A stretch of DNA of 64,000 bases from Kushneria phyllosphaerae (GTDB taxonomy: Bacteria; Pseudomonadota; Gammaproteobacteria; Pseudomonadales; Halomonadaceae), in the NCBI RefSeq assembly GCF_900312995.1, contig NZ_ONZI01000003.1, forward strand, positions 62,001 through 126,000, read 5' to 3'. The notes beneath the pieces were generated by a model. That model saw only the letters and a list, made by a program, of their open reading frames with translations, did not search any database and was not told the DNA's origin. Position numbers and translations under genes: made by a program. Position 1 is the stretch's first letter, and the number at the start of each line of letters is the position of its first letter. Positions 1-8,883 of this stretch are shown piece by piece.

Positions 1-1
1 G

Positions 2-1345
2 CGTGCCCATCTGGCACGCTACGCTGAATACAGCATCGACAGCCTGAGCTATCTCCTTGAGGACGGCACCACGACCCGGGTGTTAATGGCCGAGCTTCTT
101 GCCGCGGCCGAACGCGGCGTCCAGGTCAGGATGCTGGTGGATGACATGAGCGCCATCAGCGTGCAGGGCATGTTGCGGGCCATGCAGACCCATCCCAATA
201 TTGAAGTGCGTCTTTTTAACCCGGTCACCTTCTGGCGCCGTTACACCTGGAGCCATCGACTGGCCATGGCGCTGACCATTCGCCGGGCACATCGGCGCAT
301 GCACAACAAGCTCTGGCTGGTGGATGGCATGGTCGGTATCGCGGGAGGGCGTAACCTTGGCGATGACTACTTCATCACGAAAAGTGAACACAATTTCGCC
401 GATCTCGACATGCTGGTGGCCGACGGTCACGTGGCCGAGCAGATGCGCGAGTGCTTTCGTCAGTACTGGCACGGCCGCTGCGTCCACACCCTGACGTCTC
501 TGATGCCCAAAGCGCCGGATCATGACTGGCAGGCCCTGCGCGAAATGCTCAAACAACAGCTGTCCGGCGAGGAACTGGCAGATTCTGCCTTTTTGTCCAT
601 CCATCACGGTGAACAGCGCGCGTTGGAAGAGGGCCTGGGTGAGCTGGTTCAGGCCAAAGGCGAGCTGTACTGGGACCATCCGGACAAGCCATGTCAGCCG
701 GGATACCCGTCCCGTGAGCTGATCATGGGGCCTGCCATCGGGGCGATGGTGGCCAACACGCAAGCGCAGATAAAGATTGTTTCGGCCTATTTTGTGCCCA
801 GTGAGCGCGATGTGATCGATATTGAAGCGCTGCTGGAAAGGGGGGTGGGCGTGACCGTATTGACCAACTCGCTGCAGGCCAACGACACGCCGGTGGTCAA
901 TGGCGCCTATGCGCCCTGGCGGGCACGCTTGCTGGAAAGGGGCGCGCACATGCATGAGCTGCGACACGGCCACAAGCCGAGCCGACGCCGTAAGCACCAT
1001 TTCGGCATCATGGCGTCCAGTCTGCATGGCAAGGCCATGGTCATGGATGACAAAAAGCTCTTTATCGGCTCGTTCAATATCGACCCGCGCTCCACCTGGT
1101 GGAACAACGAAATGGGTCTGCGGGTGGAGCATGAGGGGCTGGCAGCGCAGCTTGACGGCGTGATCGAGCGGGCCCTGAGTCCGGCCAGCAGCTTCAGGGT
1201 TGAACAGGATGACAAGGGCCAGCTTTCGTGGCTGATTGTGGATGAAAACAATCGGGCGCACCGGCTGCTGAAGGAGCCCGGCAGTCTGTCGGCCCGTGCT
1301 CAAAAATGGCTGGGCGGCCTGCCGGGCATTCGGCGACTGCTCTAG
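2..1345 (+). CDS. Phospholipase D-like / cardiolipin synthase-family protein (5' truncated)
   Basis: The reading frame is open from base 2 with no stop, so the true start lies left of the window; about 448 residues are visible, against roughly 500-540 for this family. Two HKD catalytic motifs are visible: H-N-K-x4-D near 302-325 (HNKLWLVD) followed by a GGRN loop, and H-G-K-x4-D near 1024-1047 (HGKAMVMD) followed by GSFNIDPRS. Paired HKD motifs form one active site that attacks phosphodiester bonds through a phospho-histidine intermediate. Members of this bacterial group hydrolyse or transfer phosphatidyl groups at the membrane, but the substrate cannot be read from sequence. The next gene is on the opposite strand, so it ends its transcription unit. 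Family assignment is firm; cardiolipin synthase activity is only one possibility. Confidence 0.9.
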   Translation, partial: RAHLARYAEYSIDSLSYLLEDGTTTRVLMAELLAAAERGVQVRMLVDDMSAISVQGMLRAMQTHPNIEVRLFNPVTFWRRYTWSHRLAMALTIRRAHRRMHNKLWLVDGMVGIAGGRNLGDDYFITKSEHNFADLDMLVADGHVAEQMRECFRQYWHGRCVHTLTSLMPKAPDHDWQALREMLKQQLSGEELADSAFLSIHHGEQRALEEGLGELVQAKGELYWDHPDKPCQPGYPSRELIMGPAIGAMVANTQAQIKIVSAYFVPSERDVIDIEALLERGVGVTVLTNSLQANDTPVVNGAYAPWRARLLERGAHMHELRHGHKPSRRRKHHFGIMASSLHGKAMVMDDKKLFIGSFNIDPRSTWWNNEMGLRVEHEGLAAQLDGVIERALSPASSFRVEQDDKGQLSWLIVDENNRAHRLLKEPGSLSARAQKWLGGLPGIRRLL

Positions 1346-1379
1346 AGCAGTATCGAAAAAGAGGGGAAGGGGGCGTGCG

Positions 1380-1679
1380 TTAGCTGTTGTGCTCTATGGC
1401 TTCTTCGGCAGTACAGGCAATATTGTCGATGATGGTCCACTGCTCCGGCGTACCCCCTTTCTCCACGGCGTCGATGAGGGCGGCGGTGGCGCGGCGCAGG
1501 TAGGGCTTGCCATCTTCCTCGTGCGCCTTTTCAAGATCGCTTTCCATGTCCTCGATCAGCGCCTCGACGCCCTCGTAATCATCACTCCATTCAAGCGCCT
1601 GGCTGGCGGCTTCCTTGATGGTCTCTCCAACGCCAATGATGGCGCTGTCACTGGCGACAATATAACCGCTGGCATTCAT
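1380..1679 (-). CDS. Small acidic hypothetical protein
   Basis: A 99-residue acidic protein without membrane segments or a family I recognise. The frame extends further upstream, but the extra N-terminus is Arg/Cys-rich and unlike the rest, whereas the ATG at 1679 sits about 10 nt after an AGAGGA ribosome-binding site. An ATG two codons earlier, at 1685, is the alternative. The N-terminus (GYIVASDSAIIGVGETIKEA) alternates hydrophobic residues and is followed by predicted helix rich in Glu and Asp. It is convergent with the PLD-like gene, with 34 nt between the two stops, and stands alone. Coding nature is supported by the ribosome-binding site, amphipathic pattern and acidic composition. Function unknown. 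Confidence 0.6.
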   Translation of the reverse strand: MNASGYIVASDSAIIGVGETIKEAASQALEWSDDYEGVEALIEDMESDLEKAHEEDGKPYLRRATAALIDAVEKGGTPEQWTIIDNIACTAEEAIEHNS

Positions 1680-1865
1680 GGGCATGCATCCTCTTTGGCC
1701 GTTCGACGAAGGTACCGGCATCACCGGCGTTTGTCGGACATAAGCATCAGTATAGACATGCCTGCGCCGTCCTCGACAATCCCTTGCTGGCACATCCCTG
1801 TGTCACATGTGGCGAGGCCGGCTATGCTCAACGCAAATGTTCAACGCCTGCATCAGGGAGATAAC

Positions 1866-2615
1866 ATGCTGCCATTGATCGATCAGGGCCAGAGCGAGAC
1901 TGCACTGGTCATGATGCACTTTTTCGGCAATTCACATCGGGAATGGCTCGAGGTCATCGAGCATCTGGGGCCGGAATATCGCTGCATTGCGCTGGACCTG
2001 CCCGGGTTCGGCGACGCGGCAGACCGTGAAGGGTTCGATACCTGCGCCATGGCGGATCAGGTCGAGCAGACCATTGATGCGCTGGGCCTTGAGCGGGTGG
2101 TGCTGATCGGCCACTCCTTTTCCGGCAAGGTGGCCATGGTGCTGGCGGCCAGAAGGCCCCGGTGGCTGGTGTCGATGGTGCTGGTCGCACCGGCGCCGGC
2201 CGGCCCGCAGCCGGTCAGCGACGAGGAGCGCGAGTTCCAGCAGGCCTTTGATCACAGTCGTGCCCAGGCCGAGACCTTTATTGATGGCGCGATCGCCCGG
2301 AGTCTTTCTCCCGCGCGCTATCGTGACGCCGTGGACGATGCCATGCGTGCCTCACCCGAAGCCTGGCAGGCCTGGCCGCGTCACGGCAGTCGCGAGGATT
2401 TCTCAAGGGAAGTCGGTGTGCTGGACTATCCCACACTGATTGTCGTGGGCGATCAGGACCCCTCATTACCGCCGCAGACACAAAAGGATCTGGTGCTGGG
2501 GCAGTTCGCCGCGCCTCGCCTTGAGGTCATACCTGATCACGGCCATCTGCTGCCAATGGAGATGCCAAAGGCGCTGGCCGACCTGATTGCTGACTTTACC
2601 GTGCACGCCGGTTAG
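1866..2615 (+). CDS. Alpha/beta hydrolase
   Basis: A 249-residue alpha/beta-hydrolase-fold enzyme. The frame is open far upstream, but the ATG at 1866 follows a GGGAG site and begins the fold directly. The usual elements appear in order: HFFGN oxyanion-loop region, DLPGFGDA strand-turn, GHSFSG nucleophile elbow with Ser as nucleophile, GDQDPS with the likely acid, and HGHLLPME with the catalytic His. The full Ser-Asp-His set is therefore present and an active esterase, lipase or C-C hydrolase is expected. No signal peptide, so cytoplasmic. The substrate is not deducible. It is followed by about 180 nt with a short GACGCC/GGCGTC hairpin (2678-2694), so it appears monocistronic. Confidence 0.85.
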   Translation: MLPLIDQGQSETALVMMHFFGNSHREWLEVIEHLGPEYRCIALDLPGFGDAADREGFDTCAMADQVEQTIDALGLERVVLIGHSFSGKVAMVLAARRPRWLVSMVLVAPAPAGPQPVSDEEREFQQAFDHSRAQAETFIDGAIARSLSPARYRDAVDDAMRASPEAWQAWPRHGSREDFSREVGVLDYPTLIVVGDQDPSLPPQTQKDLVLGQFAAPRLEVIPDHGHLLPMEMPKALADLIADFTVHAG

Positions 2616-2796
2616 CACCGCTGATCAAAAGAACGATGGCTGTCGCTTTTGCAATACGACCAATGGATGTCATGCCTGACGCCTCTCGGGCGTCCGGTAC
2701 ATTGTGTTACGACATTGCCCCTGTATACATTGACCTCGCATGACAGCGTCTGATCGATAAGGGCGTGCGAATACCAATGAATCAGGGGATGGCACC

Positions 2797-3918
2797 ATGA
2801 ATTATAAAAGCGGACTGATAGCAGCTTCACTGGCACTGCTGATGCTGGGCGGTTGCAGCGATGACAGCGACAGCCAGAAGGCTGAAAACGGTGCAAATGC
2901 CCAGCAGGACAGCGCTGACAGCCAGAACGCCGGCAGTGATGCCACGGCGGATCCGGTTCAGCTGGTATTCGGCACCGGCGGTACCTCGGGGGCCTATTAC
3001 GCGCTGGGTGGCGCGCTGAAGTCGGTGCTCGAGGCCAGTCCGGTGGTCAGCAACGTACAGGTCGTGTCGACCGGTGCTTCGGTACAAAACATTCAAAATA
3101 TCCAGGACGGATTGAATCAGCTGGCCATCGTCATGAGCGATGTGGCCTATGACGCCGTCAACGGTCAGAACCAGTTCGAAAACAATCCTGCCGATATCAC
3201 GGCCATCGCAGGGCTGTACCCCAACGTGGTGCAGATCGTGGCGCTTGATAACAGCGGTATCAAAAGCATCGGGGATATGGCCGGCAAGCGTATTGGTGTC
3301 GGCCAGGTCGGCTCGGGTGTGGAAGCCAGTGCCAAGATTGCACTGGCGGCGGCCGGTCTCGATTACGACGATCTGGCGCGCGTCAGCCATACCGGCTATG
3401 CCGACAGCGTGACCGAAATGAGTAACGGCAATCTGGACGCTGCCTTTTTCACCTCTGGCGTGCCCAACAGCAACATTACCGGTCTGATGCAAAGCCGCGA
3501 CATCAGGTTCGTCAACATTGATGGCGATACTGCGCAGAAGCTGATGAAGGATTATCCCTACTACCAGAGCTACACCATTCCTGCCGGCGCTGCCGAGCGC
3601 TATAACCTTTCCAAACCGGTCAATACCGTGGCGATCCGCAACCTTCTGATTGCGCCGGCCAGCATGCGTGATGATGTGGCCGAGGATCTGGCCCGTCGCT
3701 TTGATGAGTATCTCGACTCCGGTCAGGTGGCTGTGGGGGCGCTGCGAGAAGTTGGCGCCGATACGCTGGATCAGGATCTGGTCCTGCCGGTGCATCCCGG
3801 CGCAAAGCGCTATTACGACAGTCGCCACAACAGCGCTCAGGATAGTCACGCCGAGAAGAGTGATTCCGTTGACAGCGACGCTGCTGACAACGGGACCACC
3901 GAACACAACGCCACCTGA
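2797..3918 (+). CDS. TAXI-family TRAP transporter solute-binding lipoprotein
   Basis: A 373-residue TAXI-type substrate-binding protein. The N-terminus carries a lipoprotein signal (LLMLGGC, Cys about residue 20) followed by an acidic Asp/Ser/Gln linker, so the protein should be lipid-anchored at the outer face of the inner membrane. The family hallmark GTGGTSGAYYALGGAL follows, with later GQVGSG and DAAFFTSG segments typical of the ligand cleft. TAXI proteins deliver organic acids or amino acids to Na+-dependent fused TRAP permeases. It leads a cassette with a DUF1850 gene 8 nt downstream and the permease, an arrangement known for TAXI systems. The C-terminus ends in a low-complexity Asp/Ser/His tail. 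The ligand is not predictable from sequence. Confidence 0.93.
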   Translation: MNYKSGLIAASLALLMLGGCSDDSDSQKAENGANAQQDSADSQNAGSDATADPVQLVFGTGGTSGAYYALGGALKSVLEASPVVSNVQVVSTGASVQNIQNIQDGLNQLAIVMSDVAYDAVNGQNQFENNPADITAIAGLYPNVVQIVALDNSGIKSIGDMAGKRIGVGQVGSGVEASAKIALAAAGLDYDDLARVSHTGYADSVTEMSNGNLDAAFFTSGVPNSNITGLMQSRDIRFVNIDGDTAQKLMKDYPYYQSYTIPAGAAERYNLSKPVNTVAIRNLLIAPASMRDDVAEDLARRFDEYLDSGQVAVGALREVGADTLDQDLVLPVHPGAKRYYDSRHNSAQDSHAEKSDSVDSDAADNGTTEHNAT

Positions 3919-3926
3919 GCCCATAC

Positions 3927-4496
3927 GTGTCCCGTCGTCACGGCTGGCTGGTGCTGTATGCACTGGTACTGCTGCTGGTGCTTTGCTGGCCCCGGCCCTG
4001 GCTGGTGGTCAGCGAGCTTCACGCCGAAGGCGCCGCCGAGCGGCGCTATGTGTTTTCCGGCGATGATGGCACACGGTTTTCACTGCGCTGGCAGCACTCG
4101 GTCGAGCGTGAGGACTGGATCGAAACCTTCGAGCTGTCCCATGGCGGCATCGAGGTGGTACGCAGCCGCTTCAAGACCTTTGGTGCCGGTGTGCCGGATA
4201 CCGGTCGCCCCAGTCGTCTGGAGCACGGCTGGGTCGTGCTGGATGACCTTCATCGGTCGGTAGATCCGATGCTGGTACAGGCGGCCTCGCGCGAGCACTA
4301 TCGCATGACGTACGGCGGGCACTGCTTCGATCTTGCCGCCCTTGGGCCGGCACCGCTTCTGCATTTCCAACAACAACGGTTGCCACCGGTGCTGGTAATT
4401 GGGGCTCTGTTGCGCCCGTGGTGGCACCGAATGACCCGCAGCCAACAGGATGTCGGGTCGGTCTCGAGAGAACAGCATGAACACAAACATGGATAG
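3927..4496 (+). CDS. DUF1850 protein of a TAXI-TRAP cassette
   Basis: A 189-residue protein starting at a GTG 8 nt after the TAXI gene. One N-terminal hydrophobic segment (LVLYALVLLLVLCW) is followed by an extracytoplasmic beta-rich domain with the DUF1850 pattern: FSLRWQHSVEREDW, then ETFxLSxGGI, and GGHCF near the C-terminus. DUF1850 genes habitually lie between TAXI binding proteins and fused TRAP permeases, so an accessory role in that transporter is likely, though its biochemical job is not established. Its 3' end overlaps the permease start region, indicating tight translational coupling. Confidence 0.85.
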   Translation: MSRRHGWLVLYALVLLLVLCWPRPWLVVSELHAEGAAERRYVFSGDDGTRFSLRWQHSVEREDWIETFELSHGGIEVVRSRFKTFGAGVPDTGRPSRLEHGWVVLDDLHRSVDPMLVQAASREHYRMTYGGHCFDLAALGPAPLLHFQQQRLPPVLVIGALLRPWWHRMTRSQQDVGSVSREQHEHKHG

Positions 4497-6726
4497 CCGG
4501 AATGCGTCGGGTGAAAAGCGTGATGGCGCCGAGCTGACCGGCGGTCTGGCAGGCGGGGACAACAGCGCGGCACTGGACCCTGCGCTGCTGGAAAAATACG
4601 ACCGCGAAAGTGCCATACGTCACAGCCTGCCGACATTATTTGCCCGCGTGGTCTCCGTTCTGGCCGTACTGCTGGCGATTTTTCATCTTTACACCTCAAC
4701 GGCCGGGCCGCTGATCGATATTCAGCAGCGCAGTATTCACCTGTATACGCTGCTGGCGCTGGCCTTTGTGCTTTACCCCTTCACCCGCAAGGGCGCGCGT
4801 GACCGGGTGCCGGTTCGCGATGTGATTCTGGCGCTGGTCGCCATCGGTATCGGCATCTACATGATCTTTTCTACTCAGCGGATCATTCTGGCCGCCGGGC
4901 GCATCACCGATCTGGACATGGTGATCGGGATCGTGGCCATTGTGCTGGTGCTGGACGCCACCCGGCGTGTGACCGGCTGGGGACTAACGCTTTTGGCCAC
5001 GGCCTTTCTGGCCTACGGCATTTATGCACGCCTGTCGTTTTACCCCGAGCTCAACCCCGACATTCTGATGGCCATCGGTCGTCAGCTGATGTCGCATCTG
5101 GTCTACATCACTGAAGGCCTGCTGGGCTCGGCCATTGCCGTGTCGGCCAGCTATATCATCCTGTTCATCCTTTTTGGCGCCTTTCTGGGCAAGTCGGGGC
5201 TCGGCCAGCTCTTTAACGACCTGGCGCTGGCGGTGGCGGGGCATTCCCGCGGGGGGCCGGCCAAGGTGGCAGTGATTGCCAGCGGGTTTCTGGGCTCCAT
5301 CAACGGCTCGGCCATTGCCAACGTGGTCACGACCGGTGCCTTTACCATCCCGCTGATGAAAAAGACCGGCTACAAGGCCAACTTTGCCGGCGCCGTGGAG
5401 GCGGCTGCCAGTGTCGGCGGGCAGATCCTGCCGCCCATCATGGGGGCGGCGGCCTTCATCATGGCTGAGGTGCTGTCAGTGCCCTATACCCAGGTCATGC
5501 TCGCCGGCATCATTCCGGCGCTGCTCTTTTATCTGGGCGTACTGATTCAGGTGCACCTGCGTGCACTGCGCAACGGTCTCAAGGGCATTCCGCGTGATCA
5601 GCTCTCGCCGGTGCGGGCGGTCATGGTCGAGCGCGGACATCTGCTGGTGCCCATGGCGGTATTGATCTGGCTACTGGCTGACGGGCGGGCACCGTTTTTC
5701 GCTGCCTTCTGGTCGATCGGCGCCACGGTGCTGATCTGCGGTACACGTCGCGTGGTAATCGGCTTGTCGCTGATTCTGCTGGCGCTGATCTTTCAGCCCC
5801 AGCTGGAAGGGCTGATGGTAGGTCGTGGTATCCCGGATATCTCCGCCGGTCGGCTGTGGCTGCTGGCAGTGATCGTAGTGCCGGTGGCCATTAATGTGCT
5901 GCGGGCTACAAAAGGCATTGTTGCCGAAACCATGACCGCGCGTGACTGTGTCGACGCCATGGAAGGGGGCATTCGCAATGCCATTCCGGTGGCCGTGGCG
6001 TGTGGTGCCGTGGGCATCATCGTAGGGGTCGCTACACTGACCGGTATTGCGCTTGAAGCGGCCGATGCCGTGGTGGCGCTGGGTTCACAGATTCCCAGTC
6101 CAACCCTGCAGCTGATGGTCACACTGCTTTTGACCATGCTGGCGTCGATCGTGCTGGGCATGGGCCTGCCCAGTATCCCGACCTATATCATCACCAGCAC
6201 CATGGCCGCGCCGATTCTGCTCAATCTGCCGCTGTTCCGGGAACTCTCGGGCAGCAATGAGACGGCCGTATTTGTGGCGCACATGTTTGTCTTCTACTTC
6301 GGCATCTTTGCCAACCTGACCCCGCCGGTGGCGCTGGCGGCCTATGCCGGTGCTGGCATCAGCGGTGGTTCACCCAATGCCACCGGTTTCCAGGCCATGA
6401 AGCTGGCCATTGCCGGGTTTGTGGTGCCTTTCATGTTCGTGTTTGCACATGAAATGCTGATGATCGATTCCACACTTGCCAATATCACGATGGTGCTGGT
6501 GACCAGCGTGGCCGGGGTGACGCTGCTGGCCGTGGCCGCCGAGGGCTATCTGTGGACGAAGGTCAACATGATCATGCGGCTGCTGTCGCTTGTTGGGGCA
6601 TTGATGCTGATCTTCCCGGGGATCTGGACCGACATTGCCGGGGCGGCGATCGCCGTCATCGTGTTTGTGGCCAATCGAGCGCTGGCGGGGAGGGCGCCAT
6701 CAGGGGTGTCAGACAGTGCTGTCTGA
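4477..6726 (+). CDS. TRAP transporter permease, fused 4TM/12TM type
   Basis: About 749 residues of very hydrophobic protein. It combines a small-subunit (DctQ-like) four-helix region (about residues 50-180) with a large DctM-like transporter domain carrying GSINGSAIANVVTTG and GMGLPSIPTYI signatures. It is the secondary-transport half of the TAXI system encoded just upstream and is expected to use a sodium gradient. The ATG at 4477 follows an AGAGA tract; an in-frame ATG at 4450 lacks a spaced ribosome-binding site. Either start lies inside the DUF1850 gene, so translation is coupled. The stop codon sits inside a 13-bp-arm palindrome (6704-6731). Confidence 0.93.
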   Translation: MNTNMDSRNASGEKRDGAELTGGLAGGDNSAALDPALLEKYDRESAIRHSLPTLFARVVSVLAVLLAIFHLYTSTAGPLIDIQQRSIHLYTLLALAFVLYPFTRKGARDRVPVRDVILALVAIGIGIYMIFSTQRIILAAGRITDLDMVIGIVAIVLVLDATRRVTGWGLTLLATAFLAYGIYARLSFYPELNPDILMAIGRQLMSHLVYITEGLLGSAIAVSASYIILFILFGAFLGKSGLGQLFNDLALAVAGHSRGGPAKVAVIASGFLGSINGSAIANVVTTGAFTIPLMKKTGYKANFAGAVEAAASVGGQILPPIMGAAAFIMAEVLSVPYTQVMLAGIIPALLFYLGVLIQVHLRALRNGLKGIPRDQLSPVRAVMVERGHLLVPMAVLIWLLADGRAPFFAAFWSIGATVLICGTRRVVIGLSLILLALIFQPQLEGLMVGRGIPDISAGRLWLLAVIVVPVAINVLRATKGIVAETMTARDCVDAMEGGIRNAIPVAVACGAVGIIVGVATLTGIALEAADAVVALGSQIPSPTLQLMVTLLLTMLASIVLGMGLPSIPTYIITSTMAAPILLNLPLFRELSGSNETAVFVAHMFVFYFGIFANLTPPVALAAYAGAGISGGSPNATGFQAMKLAIAGFVVPFMFVFAHEMLMIDSTLANITMVLVTSVAGVTLLAVAAEGYLWTKVNMIMRLLSLVGALMLIFPGIWTDIAGAAIAVIVFVANRALAGRAPSGVSDSAV

Positions 6727-6766
6727 CACCCACTGAGCCGGTCGGGTCGCTTACCGGCGGCCCGAC
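6704..6766. terminator. Paired hairpins at a convergent gene junction
   Basis: A perfect inverted repeat with 13-bp arms (GGGTGTCAGACAG, 6704-6716 and complement 6719-6731) spans the stop codon of the TRAP permease. A second hairpin (6741-6750 with 6757-6766, one G.T pair) spans the stop of the convergent monooxygenase gene. Neither has a long T tract, so bidirectional transcript-end protection or factor-assisted termination is more likely than classic intrinsic termination. Confidence 0.55.
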
Positions 6767-7752
6767 CGGATGTCGGCGAGAATTTCGTAGCTGCGCAGCC
6801 GGTCGGCATGCTCGAAGAAGTCCGAATTGATCATCACCTCGTTAACTCCGGTTCGCTCGATAAAGGCTTCAAGTTTGCGTCGAACGGTGTCCGGGCCGCC
6901 AACGATGGAGGCCCCCAGGTTGTTGGAAATGGCGGCCTGCTCATGAGGGCTCCAGTCCATCTCGCGCACCGGCGGCGCCAGCTGAATACGGCGTCCTCGA
7001 ATCAGCGACAAAAATTTCTGCTGCTGGGTGGTGGCCTGATACTGCGCCTCTTCATCGGTGTCCGCGGCGATCAGTGGAATGCCGGCCATGGCGTAGGGTT
7101 CGCTTAGCACCTCTGACGGCTGAAACTGTGTCCGATACAGTCTTAGCGCTTCCATCATGTAGCCCGGCGCAAACTGTCCGGCGAAGGCAAACGGCAGCCC
7201 CAGATGTGCGGCAAGCTGGGCGCTATAGCCGCTGGAACCCAGCAACCAGAGCGGCACATGGGTGCCCTGACCCGGCCAGGCGCTGACACGCTGTCCGGGC
7301 TGCTCATCGCCCAGATAGCGGGAGAGCTCTGCGACCTGCTGGGGAAAGTCGCTCACACCGCTTTGCGGGTTGCGGCCCAGCGCGGCGATGGTGGCGCCAT
7401 CGGTACCGGGGGCGCGGCCCAGCCCCAGATCGATGCGATCGGGATAGAGCGTGGCCAGTGTGCCGAACTGTTCGGCCACTACCAGCGGGGGGTGGTTTGG
7501 TAACATGACGCCGCCGGAACCGACCCTGATGGTCGACGTCGCGCCGGCGACATGGCCGATCAATACCGAGGTGGCAGCGCTGGCAATACCGGCGGCGTTG
7601 TGGTGCTCGGCCAGCCAGAAACGGTGATAGCCCAGCGCCTCGGCATGACGTGCCAGAGTCACCGTATTGTCAAAGGTCTCGGCGATGGTGCCGCCCTGAC
7701 GCACGGGCGCCAGATCCAGTACGGACAGGCGGGTATTGGCAAGTAGGGACAT
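6751..7752 (-). CDS. LLM-class flavin-dependent oxidoreductase (luciferase-like)
   Basis: A 333-residue luciferase-like monooxygenase of the YhbW/MsnO8-type group. Family landmarks are [12 protein letters not shown] at the N-terminus, [51 protein letters not shown] split across the TIM barrel, and VGGPDTV near the C-terminus. Such enzymes use reduced FMN supplied by a separate reductase to oxygenate small organic substrates; the substrate here is unknown. The start at 7752 has a GAGG site 5 nt upstream, better than the in-frame codon at 7767. Monocistronic and convergent with the TRAP cassette. Confidence 0.9.
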   Translation of the reverse strand: MSLLANTRLSVLDLAPVRQGGTIAETFDNTVTLARHAEALGYHRFWLAEHHNAAGIASAATSVLIGHVAGATSTIRVGSGGVMLPNHPPLVVAEQFGTLATLYPDRIDLGLGRAPGTDGATIAALGRNPQSGVSDFPQQVAELSRYLGDEQPGQRVSAWPGQGTHVPLWLLGSSGYSAQLAAHLGLPFAFAGQFAPGYMMEALRLYRTQFQPSEVLSEPYAMAGIPLIAADTDEEAQYQATTQQQKFLSLIRGRRIQLAPPVREMDWSPHEQAAISNNLGASIVGGPDTVRRKLEAFIERTGVNEVMINSDFFEHADRLRSYEILADIRSGRR

Positions 7753-7879
7753 GATGACCTCTGTCAATTGCGGGAAAGCGTTGCTGTCAGCATATCATTA
7801 GCAGGCTTATTACGTGTGAGGTCTGGGCGCAGCACTGATAATTCAAGTGCCACAAGGGCGAGGCGGGACAACCGGCCAC

Positions 7880-7905
7880 AAAAAAGCCGGCGGCGCCGGC
7901 TTTTC
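7880..7905 (-). terminator. Intrinsic terminator
   Basis: A GC-rich hairpin (AAAAGCCGGC and GCCGGCTTTT arms) followed on the minus strand by a run of six T. It lies 24 nt after the stop of the small membrane protein gene at 7929-8258. Confidence 0.85.
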
Positions 7906-7928
7906 CAGAACGGGTCAGGGTCGTTCGA

Positions 7929-8258
7929 TCAGTGATGCTGTGCGTGCTGGTCGCGGCGAATCTCGTATTCCCCTTCCAGCGTGGCATGTCCGCCGGCCGC
8001 GCTCGTATGGCCCTGCCAAGTCTGACCCTGTCGGCCTGCCTGTTTTTTCATCCTGTGGCGTACCAGCGGCATCATGGCCCACCCCAGCAGGATAAAGAAA
8101 AGGGCCAGTACGCTGCCCAGCATCAGCAGAATGCCAAAAACCATCCACGCACCCAGCATCTTGAACGCGCCGGGCTGACGGGAGGGCTGTGCGGTCCGGG
8201 CGCGTGACTTCATCTCTTCGGCCATGCGCCATGCGGCGTTATAACTCTGTTCTGCCAT
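7929..8258 (-). CDS. Small single-span membrane protein, hypothetical
   Basis: A 109-residue protein with one strong hydrophobic segment (MLGAWMVFGILLMLGSVLALFFILLG, split here for position: about residues 34-60) flanked by a basic N-terminal helix and a His/Gln-rich polar C-terminus. The start at 8258 has GAGGAG about 7 nt upstream. It has its own terminator and appears monocistronic. I do not recognise a family. By the positive-inside rule the Arg/Lys-rich segments on both sides make topology ambiguous. Confidence 0.7.
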   Translation of the reverse strand: MAEQSYNAAWRMAEEMKSRARTAQPSRQPGAFKMLGAWMVFGILLMLGSVLALFFILLGWAMMPLVRHRMKKQAGRQGQTWQGHTSAAGGHATLEGEYEIRRDQHAQHH

Positions 8259-8368
8259 GTAAACACTCCTCACGGGTAGTGGCTGAATCAAAATGGCTGA
8301 TCATAAGACAATAGCGCTTGTGGCAGGTTCATGCTCGCCGGCGTGATTCAGTTTTGTGTCAGGGGCAG

Positions 8369-8454
8369 TCTGTCGAGAGCGAAACAAGGGGATATTGAGA
8401 GAGAAGAAAAGGTCTATCGAGAGAGAAACAGGGTCTGTCGAGAGAGAAAGCGGG
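8369..8454. repeat. Four-copy 21-22 bp tandem repeat
   Basis: Four imperfect units at 8369-8390, 8391-8412, 8413-8433 and 8434-8454 share a core of TATCGAGAGAGAAACAGGG type. They lie in the 361-nt gene-free stretch 8259-8619, between the start of the small membrane protein and the end of rpmE2. Apart from these repeats and a hairpin at 8520-8544, I see nothing in that stretch. Confidence 0.8.
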
Positions 8455-8519
8455 CTTTCGGAAAACACGAGGCGTTGAAGAAATACGGGTCGTTCGAGGT
8501 CATGCGGGGCAGCCCTGAC

Positions 8520-8544
8520 GCCCGAAAGAAAAACTCTTTCGGGC
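8520..8544 (-). terminator. Hairpin downstream of rpmE2
   Basis: Ten-bp perfect arms GCCCGAAAGA and TCTTTCGGGC around a five-base A-rich loop, 75 nt after the rpmE2 stop. There is no trailing T run on the minus strand, so the call as terminator is moderate. Confidence 0.5.
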
Positions 8545-8619
8545 ATACAGGAGCGCTGCTGTGTTCGGAGTATCGGACCGAACAGGGCCGTATTGCACGG
8601 GCGAAGCGCGCCCGGAGTC

Positions 8620-8883
8620 TTACTCGGCGTTGTTGCGCGTACCGAAGTTGCCGAAGCGACGACGGAACTGTGCAGCACGACCTTCAGAACTGGCCTGACG
8701 CTGCTGGCCGGTATAGAAGGGATGTGATGCAGAAGAAATATCCAGACGTACCAGCGGATAGGTGTCGCCTTCAAACTCGATGGTTTCGCTGGTGCTTACC
8801 GTCGAACGAATCTTGAAGTGAGTATCAGCGTTGGTGTCATGGAAGATCACCGTACGGTACTGGGGATGGATGCCTGCTTTCAT
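8620..8883 (-). CDS. rpmE2: 50S ribosomal protein L31 type B
   Basis: An 87-residue L31 of the zinc-independent C-minus type: it starts MKAGIHPQYRTVIFHDT, contains SHPFYTG, and lacks the four cysteines of type A L31. Type B paralogues replace the zinc-containing form in the large ribosomal subunit when zinc is scarce and are usually Zur-repressed. I could not see a convincing Zur box in the upstream sequence. The start follows a GGAG site. It is divergent from the mechanosensitive-channel gene, sharing about 250 nt of upstream DNA, and stands alone. Confidence 0.95.
   Translation of the reverse strand: MKAGIHPQYRTVIFHDTNADTHFKIRSTVSTSETIEFEGDTYPLVRLDISSASHPFYTGQQRQASSEGRAAQFRRRFGNFGTRNNAE

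Noticed and set aside
2827..3963. 378-codon open frame antisense to the TAXI gene
   Set aside because: Mirror of codon bias; no signal or domain.
8369..8454. CRISPR array
   Set aside because: Units of 21-22 bp are directly abutted with no spacers.
8331..8816. 161-codon plus-strand ORF with Arg/Glu heptads
   Set aside because: The heptads are the translated 21-bp tandem repeat, and the ORF runs antisense through rpmE2.
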